From: Candidatus Flexifilum affinis
GTDB taxonomy: Bacteria > Chloroflexota > Anaerolineae > Aggregatilineales > Phototrophicaceae
Reading direction: 5' to 3'
Assembly (NCBI GenBank): GCA_016713325.1
Contig: JADJPJ010000002.1
Span: forward strand, 868,001 to 932,000
Length of the DNA: 64,000 nt
Shown: positions 1 to 8,347 of the stretch, piece after piece
How the letters are laid out: each line of letters begins with the position of its first letter
Numbering within the stretch: the first letter of the stretch is position 1
Position numbers and translations under genes: made by a program
Notes under the pieces: generated by a model
The model's input: the letters and a program-made list of their open reading frames with translations, nothing else
The model's database searches: none
What the model was told of the DNA's origin: nothing

Positions 1-1248
1 CCAGAAGGGCTGAAAGACCCTCGCCGCCTCCGTCTCGCTCAGGCTGCTGCCAGAGTTGGAGACGGCAAAGCAAATAAGGCCGTTTTCGGCGGTGACGCGC
101 ACGGCGATCTCGCCCCTGGCCGGCGTGTGGCGCAGTGCGTTGGTGAGAAGATTGGACATCACCTGGCGGATGCGGGTCGCGTCCGCGTAAATATCCGGCA
201 GACGGGGCGGGATATCGCGGACGAGGTGTATCTCGCCGTCCAGCGCCAACGGTTCGAAGGCTTCCAGAAGCTGACCGACAAACTCCTCCGGTTCAATGCG
301 CGTCCGTTCCAGCGGTAAACGCTTCGCCTCAGCCAGCGTGAGCACGCGCAGATCTTCGACCAGGCGCGCCAGATGGATGGTCTGATCGTGCGCGACTGCG
401 ATATGCGCGCTGTCCAGCGGATATACGCCGTCGAGCATGGCTTCGAGGTGGCCGCGCAGCACACTGACCGGGGTGCGGAGCTCGTGTGCCACGTCGGCGG
501 CCATGCGCTCACGGAGCGATTCAGCTTCCGCCAACGCCCTGGACATGGTGTTGAACTCCGAAGCCAGCGCGTGAACTTCAGTCGTGCCCCGTACCTCGAC
601 CTGACGCCCCAACTGGCCAACGGTCAGATCGCGGGCGGCGCGAGTCAGTTCGTGCAGGGGATTCGCCAGCGTCCAGGCGAGGATCACGCCGACGATCAGC
701 GCCAACACGGTGGCGCCCAGTCCGGCAAGCGCGAGCCAGCGATTGACTTCATCCAGAAACGCGACTTCGGCCGCGCCAAGCGCCTCAATCCCCGGCGTCT
801 CGCGGAGGAACCAGCCCACCTGCGCGCCGCCGACCAAGAGCGGGATCGCCGTCTCCAATTGCGTCGCTGCAAGCGCTACCCCGTCTCGTTCTGCGGCGGT
901 GGAGGCCACAATGATGCCGTCCATGTCCACTACCGACAGAGTCGCGCCGCCCGCACCCCCAGCCCCCACACCGCCGCCTGCCGCGCCATTGCCGCCTCGC
1001 CCGCCGCTGCTGTTCCCAGATGCCCGCCCACCAAGGATCGAGTCCACACCCGCCCACTCGCCATTGTCCGCGTAGTAGACCTCCAACCGCGCGATCTGAT
1101 CCGGATTGCTCTGGGTGTCGCGGTTGACCACATACTGGCGAAATCCGGCGTCAAGCGCGCGCTGCACGACAAGCGCCATCGCCGCGATGCCGATCCACGC
1201 GGAGAGCAGAAAGGCCAGGGACAGGCGAACGGACAGATGGTTGAACAC
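1..1248 (-). CDS. Sensor histidine kinase, 3' end cut by window edge
   Basis: Membrane histidine kinase that would phosphorylate the regulator encoded just upstream. The start is a GTG at 1248, one base after the regulator's stop codon, so the two are translationally coupled. Visible order: first membrane segment (about residues 8-27), an extracytoplasmic region with a long glycine-rich insert (about residues 80-108), a second membrane segment (about 175-197), a HAMP-like linker, a HisKA domain with the phosphoacceptor motif HELRTP (His near residue 254), and an N box (NLLTNALRHTP). The open frame runs off the left edge before the G boxes, so 416 codons are seen. The ligand is unknown. The glycine-rich insert resembles low-complexity stretches in the secreted proteins at 4984-6665. 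Confidence 0.9.
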   Translation of the reverse strand, partial: MFNHLSVRLSLAFLLSAWIGIAAMALVVQRALDAGFRQYVVNRDTQSNPDQIARLEVYYADNGEWAGVDSILGGRASGNSSGGRGGNGAAGGGVGAGGAGGATLSVVDMDGIIVASTAAERDGVALAATQLETAIPLLVGGAQVGWFLRETPGIEALGAAEVAFLDEVNRWLALAGLGATVLALIVGVILAWTLANPLHELTRAARDLTVGQLGRQVEVRGTTEVHALASEFNTMSRALAEAESLRERMAADVAHELRTPVSVLRGHLEAMLDGVYPLDSAHIAVAHDQTIHLARLVEDLRVLTLAEAKRLPLERTRIEPEEFVGQLLEAFEPLALDGEIHLVRDIPPRLPDIYADATRIRQVMSNLLTNALRHTPARGEIAVRVTAENGLICFAVSNSGSSLSETEAARVFQPFW

Positions 1249-1249
1249 G

Positions 1250-1936
1250 CTAATCTTCTCTCATGCGGTAGCCGACGCCGAACACGGTTTCGATGTACTG
1301 CGGTTCACGCGGATCGGCTTCGATCTTGGCGCGCAGATTTTTGATGTGCACGTCAATGGCCCGCTCGAATGCGGCGAAGCTCTGCCCCTGCAAGCGGTCG
1401 AGCAGTTCCGCCCGGCTGAACACCCGGCCGGGGCGGCTGATCAGCGCGGTGAGCAGCTCGAACTCGGTGGGCGTCAGGTCGATGCGCACGCCGCCGCGGG
1501 TGACGGTGTGCGTCTCGCTGTTGACTTCCAGGTCGCCGACGCGCCAGATGGTGGTCACGCTCCCCAGGTCGCCATAAGTACGCCGCAGCAGTGCGCGCAC
1601 ATGCGCGACGAGCACACGGGGGCTGAACGGTTTGGTGATGTACTCGTCCGCGCCGATCTCCAGTCCGGTCACGTGATCGATGTCGTCGACGCGGGCAGTG
1701 AGGAAGAGGAGGGGGACCTGACTCTCCTTGCGGATCAGGCGGGCCGCTTCCCATCCGTCCATGTCCGGCATCATGACGTCGAGAATGACCAGCGCCGGGG
1801 CTTCATGGCGGAAGGCATAGACCGCCTCCCGCCCGTTTTTCGCCGTGACCACCTGCATGCCCGATTCGATCAGGTAGGCCCGCACGGTGTCGAGGATCGC
1901 CTGCTCGTCGTCTGCCACCAGGATTTTGTGCGCCAT
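1250..1936 (-). CDS. OmpR/PhoB-family response regulator
   Basis: Two-domain DNA-binding response regulator of 228 residues, normal for the family. The receiver domain (residues 1-120) has the acidic pair DD at 9-10, phosphoacceptor Asp53 in LDVMMPDMDG, and the conserved Lys in ITKPF near 103. The C-terminal winged helix (about 130-226) has the usual LTPTEFELL and GVGYRMRE motifs. It is the partner of the kinase that starts two bases after its stop. Its own start lies only 31 bp downstream of the cytochrome c stop, so it may be co-transcribed with the bc complex. This suggests control of respiratory or redox functions, which is inference. Confidence 0.93.
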   Translation of the reverse strand: MAHKILVADDEQAILDTVRAYLIESGMQVVTAKNGREAVYAFRHEAPALVILDVMMPDMDGWEAARLIRKESQVPLLFLTARVDDIDHVTGLEIGADEYITKPFSPRVLVAHVRALLRRTYGDLGSVTTIWRVGDLEVNSETHTVTRGGVRIDLTPTEFELLTALISRPGRVFSRAELLDRLQGQSFAAFERAIDVHIKNLRAKIEADPREPQYIETVFGVGYRMRED

Positions 1937-1967
1937 CTCACCGACCTTTCTTTGGCGACATTATAGT

Positions 1968-3029
1968 TTACGGCTGCGCGGGAGCGACAATTGGCGCGGT
2001 CGGCTGCAAACTGCGCAGATAGGCGGTGATCGCGGCGATATCGGCCTCGGTCAGATACCCTCCCCAGGAAGGCATGGTTGTGCCGCTGACGCCGCCGGCG
2101 ATGATCGCCTGAATGGCCGCGTCTGGAGTCTGGCTGAGGAAGGTCTGATTGTTCAGTGCCGGCGCGATCGGCGAGCCGTAGCCATCGAGGCCGTGGCACT
2201 GCGTGCAGAGCAGGCTGAACAACTGTTGACCGGCGGCGACGGCCTGCGGACTCATGTCCAGCGGCGCGGCTTCGATGGTAGGGAGCGTCACGCCAGCAGC
2301 ATTGAGTTCAGCCCATCGGCTGACCAGCGCGGCGACCGCCTGCTGCTGGGTCGCTTCGAGCGCGCTCGACCAGGAGGACATCAGCGTTCCCGGCACGCCT
2401 TCGACGACGATGCGGGCGATGTCGGCGTCGCTCAGACGGACGCGCAGTTCGTCGGTATTAAGCGCGGGCGCCAGGGTCGAGCCCTCGCCGTTCGCGCCGT
2501 GACAGGCGGCGCAGTTCTCTGCGTAGATCGTCAATCCGGCGGACAGCAGCGCGCCATTCGGCAGTGCGTCGACTACGGCGATCGTCTCGGCAGGGATCTC
2601 CGCGACGACGATCTGCGGCGGGGTCAGACCGAGATTCGCCACTCGCGCGGCGACCGTATCCCATGTATCGGCCTGCAGCATCACGACCAGGCTTTCAACC
2701 TGCATGCCGCTGAGGATACCGCCTTCGTCGACGCCAAACGCCGCCATGCCCGTGTTGTAGCGCCCCCGGTCGATGGTGTTGTAGATCATCTGCACATCCA
2801 TGTCGGCCGCTGTGGTGAGCGGGGGATAGGCGGAGATGCCTTCGCCGTTCGCGCCGTGACAGGCGACGCAGTTTTCCGCGTAGAGATCTGTCCCTTCCGC
2901 GAGCAGGGCCAGGTGCAGGGCGTCCGCGGCGGCAGCCTGCCGCGCCGGTTCGAAGATCACGGCCAGCCCGAAAGCCCCTGCGATCATGAGCGTGCCGATG
3001 AGCGCAAACCAACGCATCTGCCGGGTCAT
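1968..3029 (-). CDS. Tri-haem c-type cytochrome, membrane-anchored
   Basis: Electron-transfer protein of 353 residues with an N-terminal membrane anchor (about residues 7-26) and three class-I cytochrome c domains. The haem motifs CXXCH are at residues 54-58, 173-177 and 275-279, and Met residues in GMAAFG, GTLMSSW and GTTMPSW are likely distal ligands. The first two domains are clearly duplicated, with nearly the same text around the haem site. Its start overlaps the Rieske stop by 4 bases (ATGA). It therefore replaces cytochrome c1 or f as the c-haem subunit of this bc complex. Three fused monohaem domains could carry electrons onward to an oxidase without a separate soluble carrier (inference). 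Confidence 0.9.
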   Translation of the reverse strand: MTRQMRWFALIGTLMIAGAFGLAVIFEPARQAAAADALHLALLAEGTDLYAENCVACHGANGEGISAYPPLTTAADMDVQMIYNTIDRGRYNTGMAAFGVDEGGILSGMQVESLVVMLQADTWDTVAARVANLGLTPPQIVVAEIPAETIAVVDALPNGALLSAGLTIYAENCAACHGANGEGSTLAPALNTDELRVRLSDADIARIVVEGVPGTLMSSWSSALEATQQQAVAALVSRWAELNAAGVTLPTIEAAPLDMSPQAVAAGQQLFSLLCTQCHGLDGYGSPIAPALNNQTFLSQTPDAAIQAIIAGGVSGTTMPSWGGYLTEADIAAITAYLRSLQPTAPIVAPAQP

Positions 3030-3541
3030 GCGCCCACCTCCGCGTAAACAAGGTCGGCGTCGCTCGGCTGATCGCGCTGGATCGACGTCCCGGTGTCGAC
3101 TTTGACCATGCCATTTTCAATGGTGATCGCGAAGCGATCCAGCGGGCGCGGCGCAGGCGCATTGATCAACTGGCCGTCCATTTCGAAGGCAGAGGCATGG
3201 CACGGGCAGACGAAGCGGCCTTCCGCCGGGTTCCACGGCACGGCGCAGCCCAGATGCGTGCACTTGCGATAGAGGGCGACGAAACCGCCTTCCGGCATGC
3301 GCACCAGATAGAAGCGCCCCTGGGTGAAAGGAGTCACGCTGCCGGGCGGGAAGGAGTCGACCATGCCGGCTTCGATCACGCCGCCGAATGCGCCTTCGAC
3401 CACCCGTGGCGAGAAGAAGCTCAGTGCGACGCCGCCCGCCTCCGCCAAAGCCAGTGCGCCCGCAGCGCCCCAGGCGATCTTCAGAAAGTCGCGGCGTGTC
3501 ACGTCCTTCTGTGTGCTTTCAGTACGTTTGTTTTCAGCCAT
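3026..3541 (-). CDS. Rieske iron-sulfur subunit of cytochrome bc complex
   Basis: Rieske [2Fe-2S] protein of 171 residues. A twin-arginine signal-anchor (TRRDFLK near residue 15) is followed by a hydrophobic stretch (21-43), which is the normal arrangement for an exported anchored Rieske protein. Cluster ligands are visible as C94-T-H96 and C112-P-C-H115, with C99 and C114 placed for the usual disulfide. The ATG at 3541 overlaps the cytochrome b stop (TGATG), so it is coupled to the upstream gene. A longer open frame in this phase continues upstream antisense-like through cytochrome b and is not real. Role: quinol oxidation together with cytochrome b. Confidence 0.95.
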   Translation of the reverse strand: MAENKRTESTQKDVTRRDFLKIAWGAAGALALAEAGGVALSFFSPRVVEGAFGGVIEAGMVDSFPPGSVTPFTQGRFYLVRMPEGGFVALYRKCTHLGCAVPWNPAEGRFVCPCHASAFEMDGQLINAPAPRPLDRFAITIENGMVKVDTGTSIQRDQPSDADLVYAEVGA

Positions 3542-4941
3542 CAGAGCACCTCCCAGGGGAGCATCAAAGCCATGCCTGCACCACGAAACGCCACGCCGAT
3601 CACCGTCAGCACGACGAAGGAGACGACGAGCAGTACGAACACGCTCTGACGGGTTTCGCAGGCCGTGGCCTTGAACAGGCGCTTCATCCCGTCGTAGAAG
3701 CCGATCAAAAGTAGCAGGAGCGCCGCCAGCGGAATCCAGCCGTTGCTGATGATGGTCGGCAGACCGGGCAGCATCCCCGGTAGGTCGAGCGCGTATTCGT
3801 CGAGCAGGACGAGCAGCGGCACGGCAATCAATGCGCTGATCGCGCCGACCAGCGCCATCCGCCGCCCCTTGGCGCTGCGGAACCAGACGCCTTCCGCGCT
3901 CAGGTCGAAGCGCTGGTAGGGCAGAAATGCCAGGGCGCCGAGGCCGAGCGCCGGGATGATGATCGCGCCGAACACCGGGTGAAAATGGAGCAGCAGTTCC
4001 TGCAAGCCCATGAAGTACCAGGCGGCTTTGGCCGGGTTCGGGCTGTGATCCGGGTTGGCGGCGGCTTCCAGGGGCGCGTTCACCCACACCGACCAGAGCA
4101 GGATCGCACCTGTCATGACCAGCGCGAACACAAACTCGCGGGAGACCAGATGCGGCAGAGTGGTCACCTTTTCGACCTGACTCCCTTGCGCACCCTCCAC
4201 CGAGCCGTCGAGCCGGTGGGGGATGCTCAGCGTGTCTTTGCGCACGCGCCAGATGTGGAAGGAGATGATCCCCATGAGCGTGAGCGGAATGATGGCCACG
4301 TGCAGGCCGTAGAAGTTGGTGAGCGTGGCCGCGCCGACTTCGGGGCCGCCAAGCAGGAAATTGCTCAAGCCCTCGCCAATCAGTGGGATGTAGCTTAACA
4401 GGCTTGAGCCGACGGTCACTGCCCAGTAGGCGAGCTGATCCCAGGGGAGCAGATAGCCGGTGAAGTTGGCGCCTACGACCAGCAGGAGCAGCGAGATACC
4501 CAGCACCCAGTTGAATTCGCGCGGCGTCTTGAACCCGCCGGTGAAAAACACGCGGAGCAGATGCAGGAAGGCCACGATGACCAGGAGATTGCCGCTCCAA
4601 TGGTGCAGATTGCGGATCAACTGCCCAAACCAGATATCGGTTTGCAGGGCGAGCATGTCCTGATAAGCAGTCTCCGGCGAAGGCGTATAGACGAACATCA
4701 GCATGACGCCGGTGAGGGAGAGCAGCGCCACCAGCAGCAGCGCCAGACCGCCGAGTCCCCAGGTGTAGGTGAACTTGAGCGTTGGCTTGGCCACCTTGCT
4801 GGGATGCAGATGCAGGATGAGGTTGTTCATGACCACGCGCATCCGGCCGCGATCGTCTTTGGGGGGGAGTTCATCCCGCTGGATGGACTCCCACATACGC
4901 TGTTTCAGGTCTTCCGGTCGGGGATCGAGAGGTTCGGTCAT
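3541..4941 (-). CDS. Cytochrome b, fused b6/subunit IV type
   Basis: Quinol-oxidising membrane subunit of 466 residues. Haem ligands are visible as H113 and H127 (13 residues between) and H214 and H229 (14 between). The 13/14 spacing and the TGGFKTPRE motif after the second helix are b6-like. The C-terminal half carries the subunit IV region, with AAWYFMGLQELL where the PEWY loop is expected, so the proline-acidic pair is altered. It heads the operon cytochrome b - Rieske - cytochrome c. The roughly 45-residue N-terminal extension before the first helix is soluble and charged. Confidence 0.94.
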   Translation of the reverse strand: MTEPLDPRPEDLKQRMWESIQRDELPPKDDRGRMRVVMNNLILHLHPSKVAKPTLKFTYTWGLGGLALLLVALLSLTGVMLMFVYTPSPETAYQDMLALQTDIWFGQLIRNLHHWSGNLLVIVAFLHLLRVFFTGGFKTPREFNWVLGISLLLLVVGANFTGYLLPWDQLAYWAVTVGSSLLSYIPLIGEGLSNFLLGGPEVGAATLTNFYGLHVAIIPLTLMGIISFHIWRVRKDTLSIPHRLDGSVEGAQGSQVEKVTTLPHLVSREFVFALVMTGAILLWSVWVNAPLEAAANPDHSPNPAKAAWYFMGLQELLLHFHPVFGAIIIPALGLGALAFLPYQRFDLSAEGVWFRSAKGRRMALVGAISALIAVPLLVLLDEYALDLPGMLPGLPTIISNGWIPLAALLLLLIGFYDGMKRLFKATACETRQSVFVLLVVSFVVLTVIGVAFRGAGMALMLPWEVL

Positions 4942-4983
4942 CGGGTCTGGTCTCCTGTGGGAACTCGGCGCAGAATTTGATGA

Positions 4984-5847
4984 CTAACCGACGGGCGCTG
5001 TCGCTTCGAGGGTCGCTTCCGGCGCTGACGCGGGAGCCGCTTGCTGTCCGACATTGCCGTTCCCTTGTCCACGGCCGGGGCCTGCCCACAGTGGACGCCC
5101 ATTGGGGTCGCGGAGCAGGATGCGTTCGCCCGTCGCCGTATTCGTCACCTGGCCAGCGCTGAACTGGTCGCCTTGCCAGAAGCCGAGCAGGGTGATGGCG
5201 TCGTCGATGGCGAACGTGACCGACTGCTGCTGCCAGAAATCGGCGCGGCCGAACGATACGGCCAGCGTAGTGTCATCGCTCGTCTGGACGATCAGCCCGT
5301 TGTTGGTGAGCGCCGTCACGATACCCTCGATCGTCACCCACTGGTCGGCGGGAATCTGAACCTCGCCCTGGCCGCCGTTCGATCCGCCGCTGCTTCCGCC
5401 TGACCACAGGGGTGAGCCGTTTTCGTCGCGCACCGACAACACGACCCCGGCGCTCGTCGTGACGGCGCGTGCGTGATAATCCGTCCCGTTGAAAAAGCCA
5501 TCGACGGCGACATCGGCGCCCGCGAGCAAGGTCACGCCCTGCGCGCCCCAGTAGGTCTCGGGACCCAGCTCGACGAAGATTTCGCTGCCATCTTCAAGCT
5601 GAAGTGTCATGCCGACGGCCGTCAGCTCCAGGATCGTGCCGCTGCTGCTCCAGGCATCGCCCACCATGTTGACGGCGTTGTTGGCCGGCTCTCGCGTGGT
5701 TTCCGGCTGCGCATTGCGCCCCTGCGGCTGATGGGTCGCGGTGGCGCTGGCGCTTGTTGTCGAGGCGGCCGGTTGGCTGAGGAGCGACGCCGCGACGCCG
5801 CCGATGACGGTGATGAGCAGGAGGCCGACGAGAAGTTTTTTCATCAT
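4984..5847 (-). CDS. Secreted protein with two DUF5666-like domains
   Basis: 287 residues with an N-terminal signal or anchor segment (about 4-23). A low-complexity Thr/Ala/Gln region follows. Then come two related beta-rich modules: about residues 62-150 (GTILELTAVGMTLQLEDG) and 170-265 (EGIVTALTNNGLIVQTSDD). Each ends with an 'RDxNGxPLW' phrase, and this internal repeat is seen directly. The pattern fits DUF5666, predicted to form small OB-like barrels at the cell surface. Function is unknown. It lies 42 bp upstream of the cytochrome b gene on the same strand, so co-expression is plausible. A second ATG one codon later is an equally good start. Confidence 0.75.
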   Translation of the reverse strand: MMKKLLVGLLLITVIGGVAASLLSQPAASTTSASATATHQPQGRNAQPETTREPANNAVNMVGDAWSSSGTILELTAVGMTLQLEDGSEIFVELGPETYWGAQGVTLLAGADVAVDGFFNGTDYHARAVTTSAGVVLSVRDENGSPLWSGGSSGGSNGGQGEVQIPADQWVTIEGIVTALTNNGLIVQTSDDTTLAVSFGRADFWQQQSVTFAIDDAITLLGFWQGDQFSAGQVTNTATGERILLRDPNGRPLWAGPGRGQGNGNVGQQAAPASAPEATLEATAPVG

Positions 5848-5985
5848 GAGGTTGCCCTTTCAGGTTGTGCTCCGCGCGTTCGTTTGTTTAATGTCCATAG
5901 AATGCGGGGAACTTGTGTAGACGGTATGTAGGGCAGGTGTCGCGGTTGTGTAGCCTGAACCGGGCTGCGACCATCGAGGCGAATC

Positions 5986-6017
5986 AAAAGGCGCAGAGGG
6001 AAAGCTCCCTCTGCGCC
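5986..6017 (-). terminator. Rho-independent terminator after DUF2202 gene
   Basis: A perfect 11-bp inverted repeat (5990-6000 with 6007-6017) encloses a 6-base loop. On the minus strand it is followed by a short T run. It sits 24 bp beyond the stop of the DUF2202 gene and separates it from the DUF5666 - bc complex genes downstream. Confidence 0.8.
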
Positions 6018-6041
6018 ACGGCGTGGCCTGCGCGTTTCGGT

Positions 6042-6665
6042 TTAGCCGGCGCACCTTTCGAAGGCGGGCAGGTGGCTGAACTCTGAGGCGTCACGGAGCG
6101 ACTGGGCCACATATTGCAGATCGGGGTAGGCTTCGAAGGCCGCGAGCATCGAGTCATATAGGTCGAAATTGGCGACCTCGGCACTCGCGCCGACCGCACA
6201 GGCGCCGCTCAAGCTGGCGAAGGCCGTCACGTCGAAGGTCGGGGTTTCCGGCACAGCGATTCCGTAGCGGTCGAACAGGGCCTCCCAGGCGGCGATATGC
6301 TGCGCTTCGCTGTTTAGGATACTGGTGAAGGGGCGTACCTCGCCGAACTGAGCGATCACCGTCTGGTAAACAGCATAGGCATGCTGCTCATCCATCCAAC
6401 CGTCGACCATCAGGTCGATCACGTCCTGCGGCAGCTCTTCCGCTGATGCGGGCGGCAGATTGAGCATCAGCCCGCCGCCGTTCATGGCCATGCCGCCATT
6501 CACGTTCCCGCGCGGAGCATCGCCGCCCCGCCCACCCCGATAGCCGTTTCCTTGTCCAACCGGTTCACCCGTGCCGTTGCCAGCCTGCGCTGCTGCGGAT
6601 GAAACGCCGAGGGCGAGGACCGCCGCCAGCACCAATGTCAGGACGAAGAATCGTTTTGCGTTCAT
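6042..6665 (-). CDS. Secreted DUF2202 ferritin-like protein
   Basis: 207 residues: signal peptide (about 1-26, AAAQA cleavage region), a glycine/asparagine-rich linker (about 27-66), then an all-helical domain (about 75-200). Glu/His positions such as MDEQHAY and SEAQHIAAWE are typical of the DUF2202 ferritin-like fold. The spacing suggests a di-metal site, but this is not proven. Start supported by AGGAG 7 bases upstream of ATG. The gene has its own terminator. Possible role: metal or oxidant handling in the envelope (inference). Confidence 0.8.
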   Translation of the reverse strand: MNAKRFFVLTLVLAAVLALGVSSAAAQAGNGTGEPVGQGNGYRGGRGGDAPRGNVNGGMAMNGGGLMLNLPPASAEELPQDVIDLMVDGWMDEQHAYAVYQTVIAQFGEVRPFTSILNSEAQHIAAWEALFDRYGIAVPETPTFDVTAFASLSGACAVGASAEVANFDLYDSMLAAFEAYPDLQYVAQSLRDASEFSHLPAFERCAG

Positions 6666-6675
6666 CTTGCTGCTC

Positions 6676-6710
6676 CTATCGTAGCACTTGTCGAATTACC
6701 CTAACGATAG
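6676..6710 (-). promoter_or_regulatory. Inverted repeat upstream of DUF2202 gene
   Basis: A 7-bp inverted repeat (6676-6682 and 6704-6710) separated by 21 bases lies just upstream of the ribosome site of the DUF2202 gene. It could be an operator or lie within the promoter. No good -35/-10 pair was recognised, so the call is tentative. Confidence 0.25.
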
Positions 6711-7218
6711 GCTGAAGATATGTAGGAATGATGTGCATGTGGTGTCGGGCCTGTGTGGGCAAAGGATCTGCCGCACTACAGCGTCGATCCGCGCGCGGCA
6801 GCATCTTCCATCTTGATGCACAGGACTTGCTTACCAAAAATGAAGCGGCGAGCAGAACTGGTGTCGATAGTCAGCATGATGGTCCGTTGCCATGAAGCAT
6901 AGATCGTTCTACCTGAAGATCACGGTCTCGTCCTGCACTCCGCCTATGTCCAATTTGTGGCGACTAGAACGAAAGTTCTTAAATTATCCTGACAGCGGAA
7001 GCGAATCCACACCCGTTTTTCCGCGATTGATCCATCTGGCGAACAGGATGCGCTATGCTATTCACCGTTGGGCGGGACTGGCCAGCGCGATACCTTCCAG
7101 GCAAATGGCCGAACCATGGTACGCAGCTCGTTAGCCCTTCAATGGTTACAGTGGTTTGGACGTCATGATGCTGGCAGATGAGGAAAACCAGGAGAACACG
7201 GAAAGCAGGTGGTAGATC
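6711..7218. other. Intergenic stretch, no gene recognised
   Basis: About 500 bases between divergent genes. The only open frames (6892-7134 plus, 6979-7275 minus) have no recognisable motif and no convincing ribosome site. The region probably holds the promoter of the decayed methyltransferase. Confidence 0.5.
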
Positions 7219-7816
7219 ATGACGACCAACATAGACCTGCGAACGACCTTTGACGGTGAGGCCGAGCTGTATCATGCAATCCGGCCGCGCTACCCGGAGG
7301 CGCTTTTTGATGCACTCCTCACTAGCACCGGCTTACTGCAAAATGCCCGGTTGCTGGAAATCGGCCTTGCACTGGATAGATCCCGAGGTTCGCTTCAGGA
7401 AGCCCCATCAGCTTCTGAAACCGGGGGGTCACTTCGCCATCATCGATACGGTCCATGTCTCCGACGAAGTGGGGGATCGTTTCTTCTTCGCCTCGCAACC
7501 CATCTACAAGAGGCATACTCCGGCGCACGAGTTCCAGGAAGACTTCCGCCCCAGTCGTCTCGGCGAAGTGCAGGCCAGTCAGGTCGATGAGATCTTGTTT
7601 AAACCCATTTTCTTCAAGGCGTTTTCGCTGGTGATCCGCTACTCCACCGAACAGTATGCTCAACTGCTCAATACGTATTCGCCGACACTCGCCATGAACC
7701 CGGCCGATCGAGTGAAATTCCTGAGGGAGATGCGGCAGCTTATTGACGATCAGTATGGGGGTAGTATCCTCAAGCACTTCGCCATGGCGCTGACCATCGC
7801 GAAGAAAAGCGAATAA
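7219..7816 (+). pseudogene. Class I SAM methyltransferase, internally deleted
   Basis: Remnant of a class I SAM-dependent methyltransferase. The N-terminal part (7219-about 7366) reads up to LLEIG, the start of motif I. The downstream part then continues in the next frame with LHWIDPEVRFRK, LLKPGGHFAI and a C-terminal domain to the stop at 7816. The glycine-rich SAM loop and everything between motif I and the HWIDPE motif (roughly 80 codons by comparison with the family) are missing, and the two halves are out of frame. It cannot make an active enzyme. The start ATG has a weak GGTGG ribosome site. Confidence 0.8.
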
Positions 7817-7975
7817 GGCTGGTCGGGGAAGTCCAGCGCAGTACTCTTATGAGGTGCCCTGCGAGATCCTGGTGTGGCCGTGAGGCTGGCAGGGTGTTGG
7901 CGTCATTCGCCAGGGTCGGTTTGGTGCTCCGGTGTGATCCGAGGGCGCTGTACGGAGATTCGTCTGTGGCACGCG

Positions 7976-8004
7976 TTGACACAAAATCCACGGCGCGATA
8001 TTAT
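7976..8004 (+). promoter_or_regulatory. Strong sigma-70-type promoter
   Basis: A perfect -35 box TTGACA (7976-7981), a 17-bp spacer and -10 TATTAT (7999-8004). The predicted start of transcription is near 8011, 21 bases before the AGGAGG of the small ORF at 8045. It is the closest match to consensus seen in this part of the window. Confidence 0.75.
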
Positions 8005-8044
8005 GTCGTCTATTGTCCAGTCCAAGCGTACAGGAGGCCCTAAA

Positions 8045-8131
8045 ATGTCATCCCACAATCTCAAAATTCAGGCAATCACATCGGGCACGCCTGCTGAATC
8101 GCTGCGCCTGGACGCCGGCAAAGACTGCTGA
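8045..8131 (+). CDS. 28-residue peptide ORF, possible exported peptide
   Basis: Short ORF (starting MSSHNLKIQ, ending AGKDC) preceded by a full AGGAGG (8032-8037) 7 bases before ATG and by a consensus promoter. The expression signals are better than those of most large genes here. The peptide is polar, has one Cys at the very end, and shows no known leader motif. An ABC exporter starts 217 bases downstream on the same strand, so it could be a small exported or modified peptide, a leader peptide, or the stump of a broken gene. I do not recognise a family. Reading past the stop gives a Cys-rich stretch (YCCTLC), which may be chance. Confidence 0.45.
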   Translation: MSSHNLKIQAITSGTPAESLRLDAGKDC

Positions 8132-8347
8132 GGATCCCGGGTTTCGTCTCGGACTCTCTTCTACTGTTGCACGCTTTGCCCTAATTCTCCTCTAAGCGCC
8201 GAAGACAGCCGCTGCGCCTGACGACCTCCCTGCTCGAGGTCGATGGTTTGTTCCGTCTGTTCCCATTTGACAGATCGCATGAATGCACGTCTCTCCATCT
8301 GGCTTCTGGTTGGCCGGTCCGGTTCTGCGTGCACGAGGAGAATCGCG

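Noticed and set aside
3026..4600. 524-codon open frame including the Rieske gene
   Set aside because: Upstream of 3541 it is a frame shadow of cytochrome b; the Rieske protein with its twin-arginine signal begins at 3541.
6892..7134. 80-residue plus-strand open frame in the 6.7-7.2 kb gap
   Set aside because: No ribosome site, no motif and no neighbour to support it.
8243..8347. Longer N-terminus of the ABC exporter
   Set aside because: The extra 35 residues have no ribosome site and do not resemble the family; TTG 8348 has a well-spaced GAGGAG.
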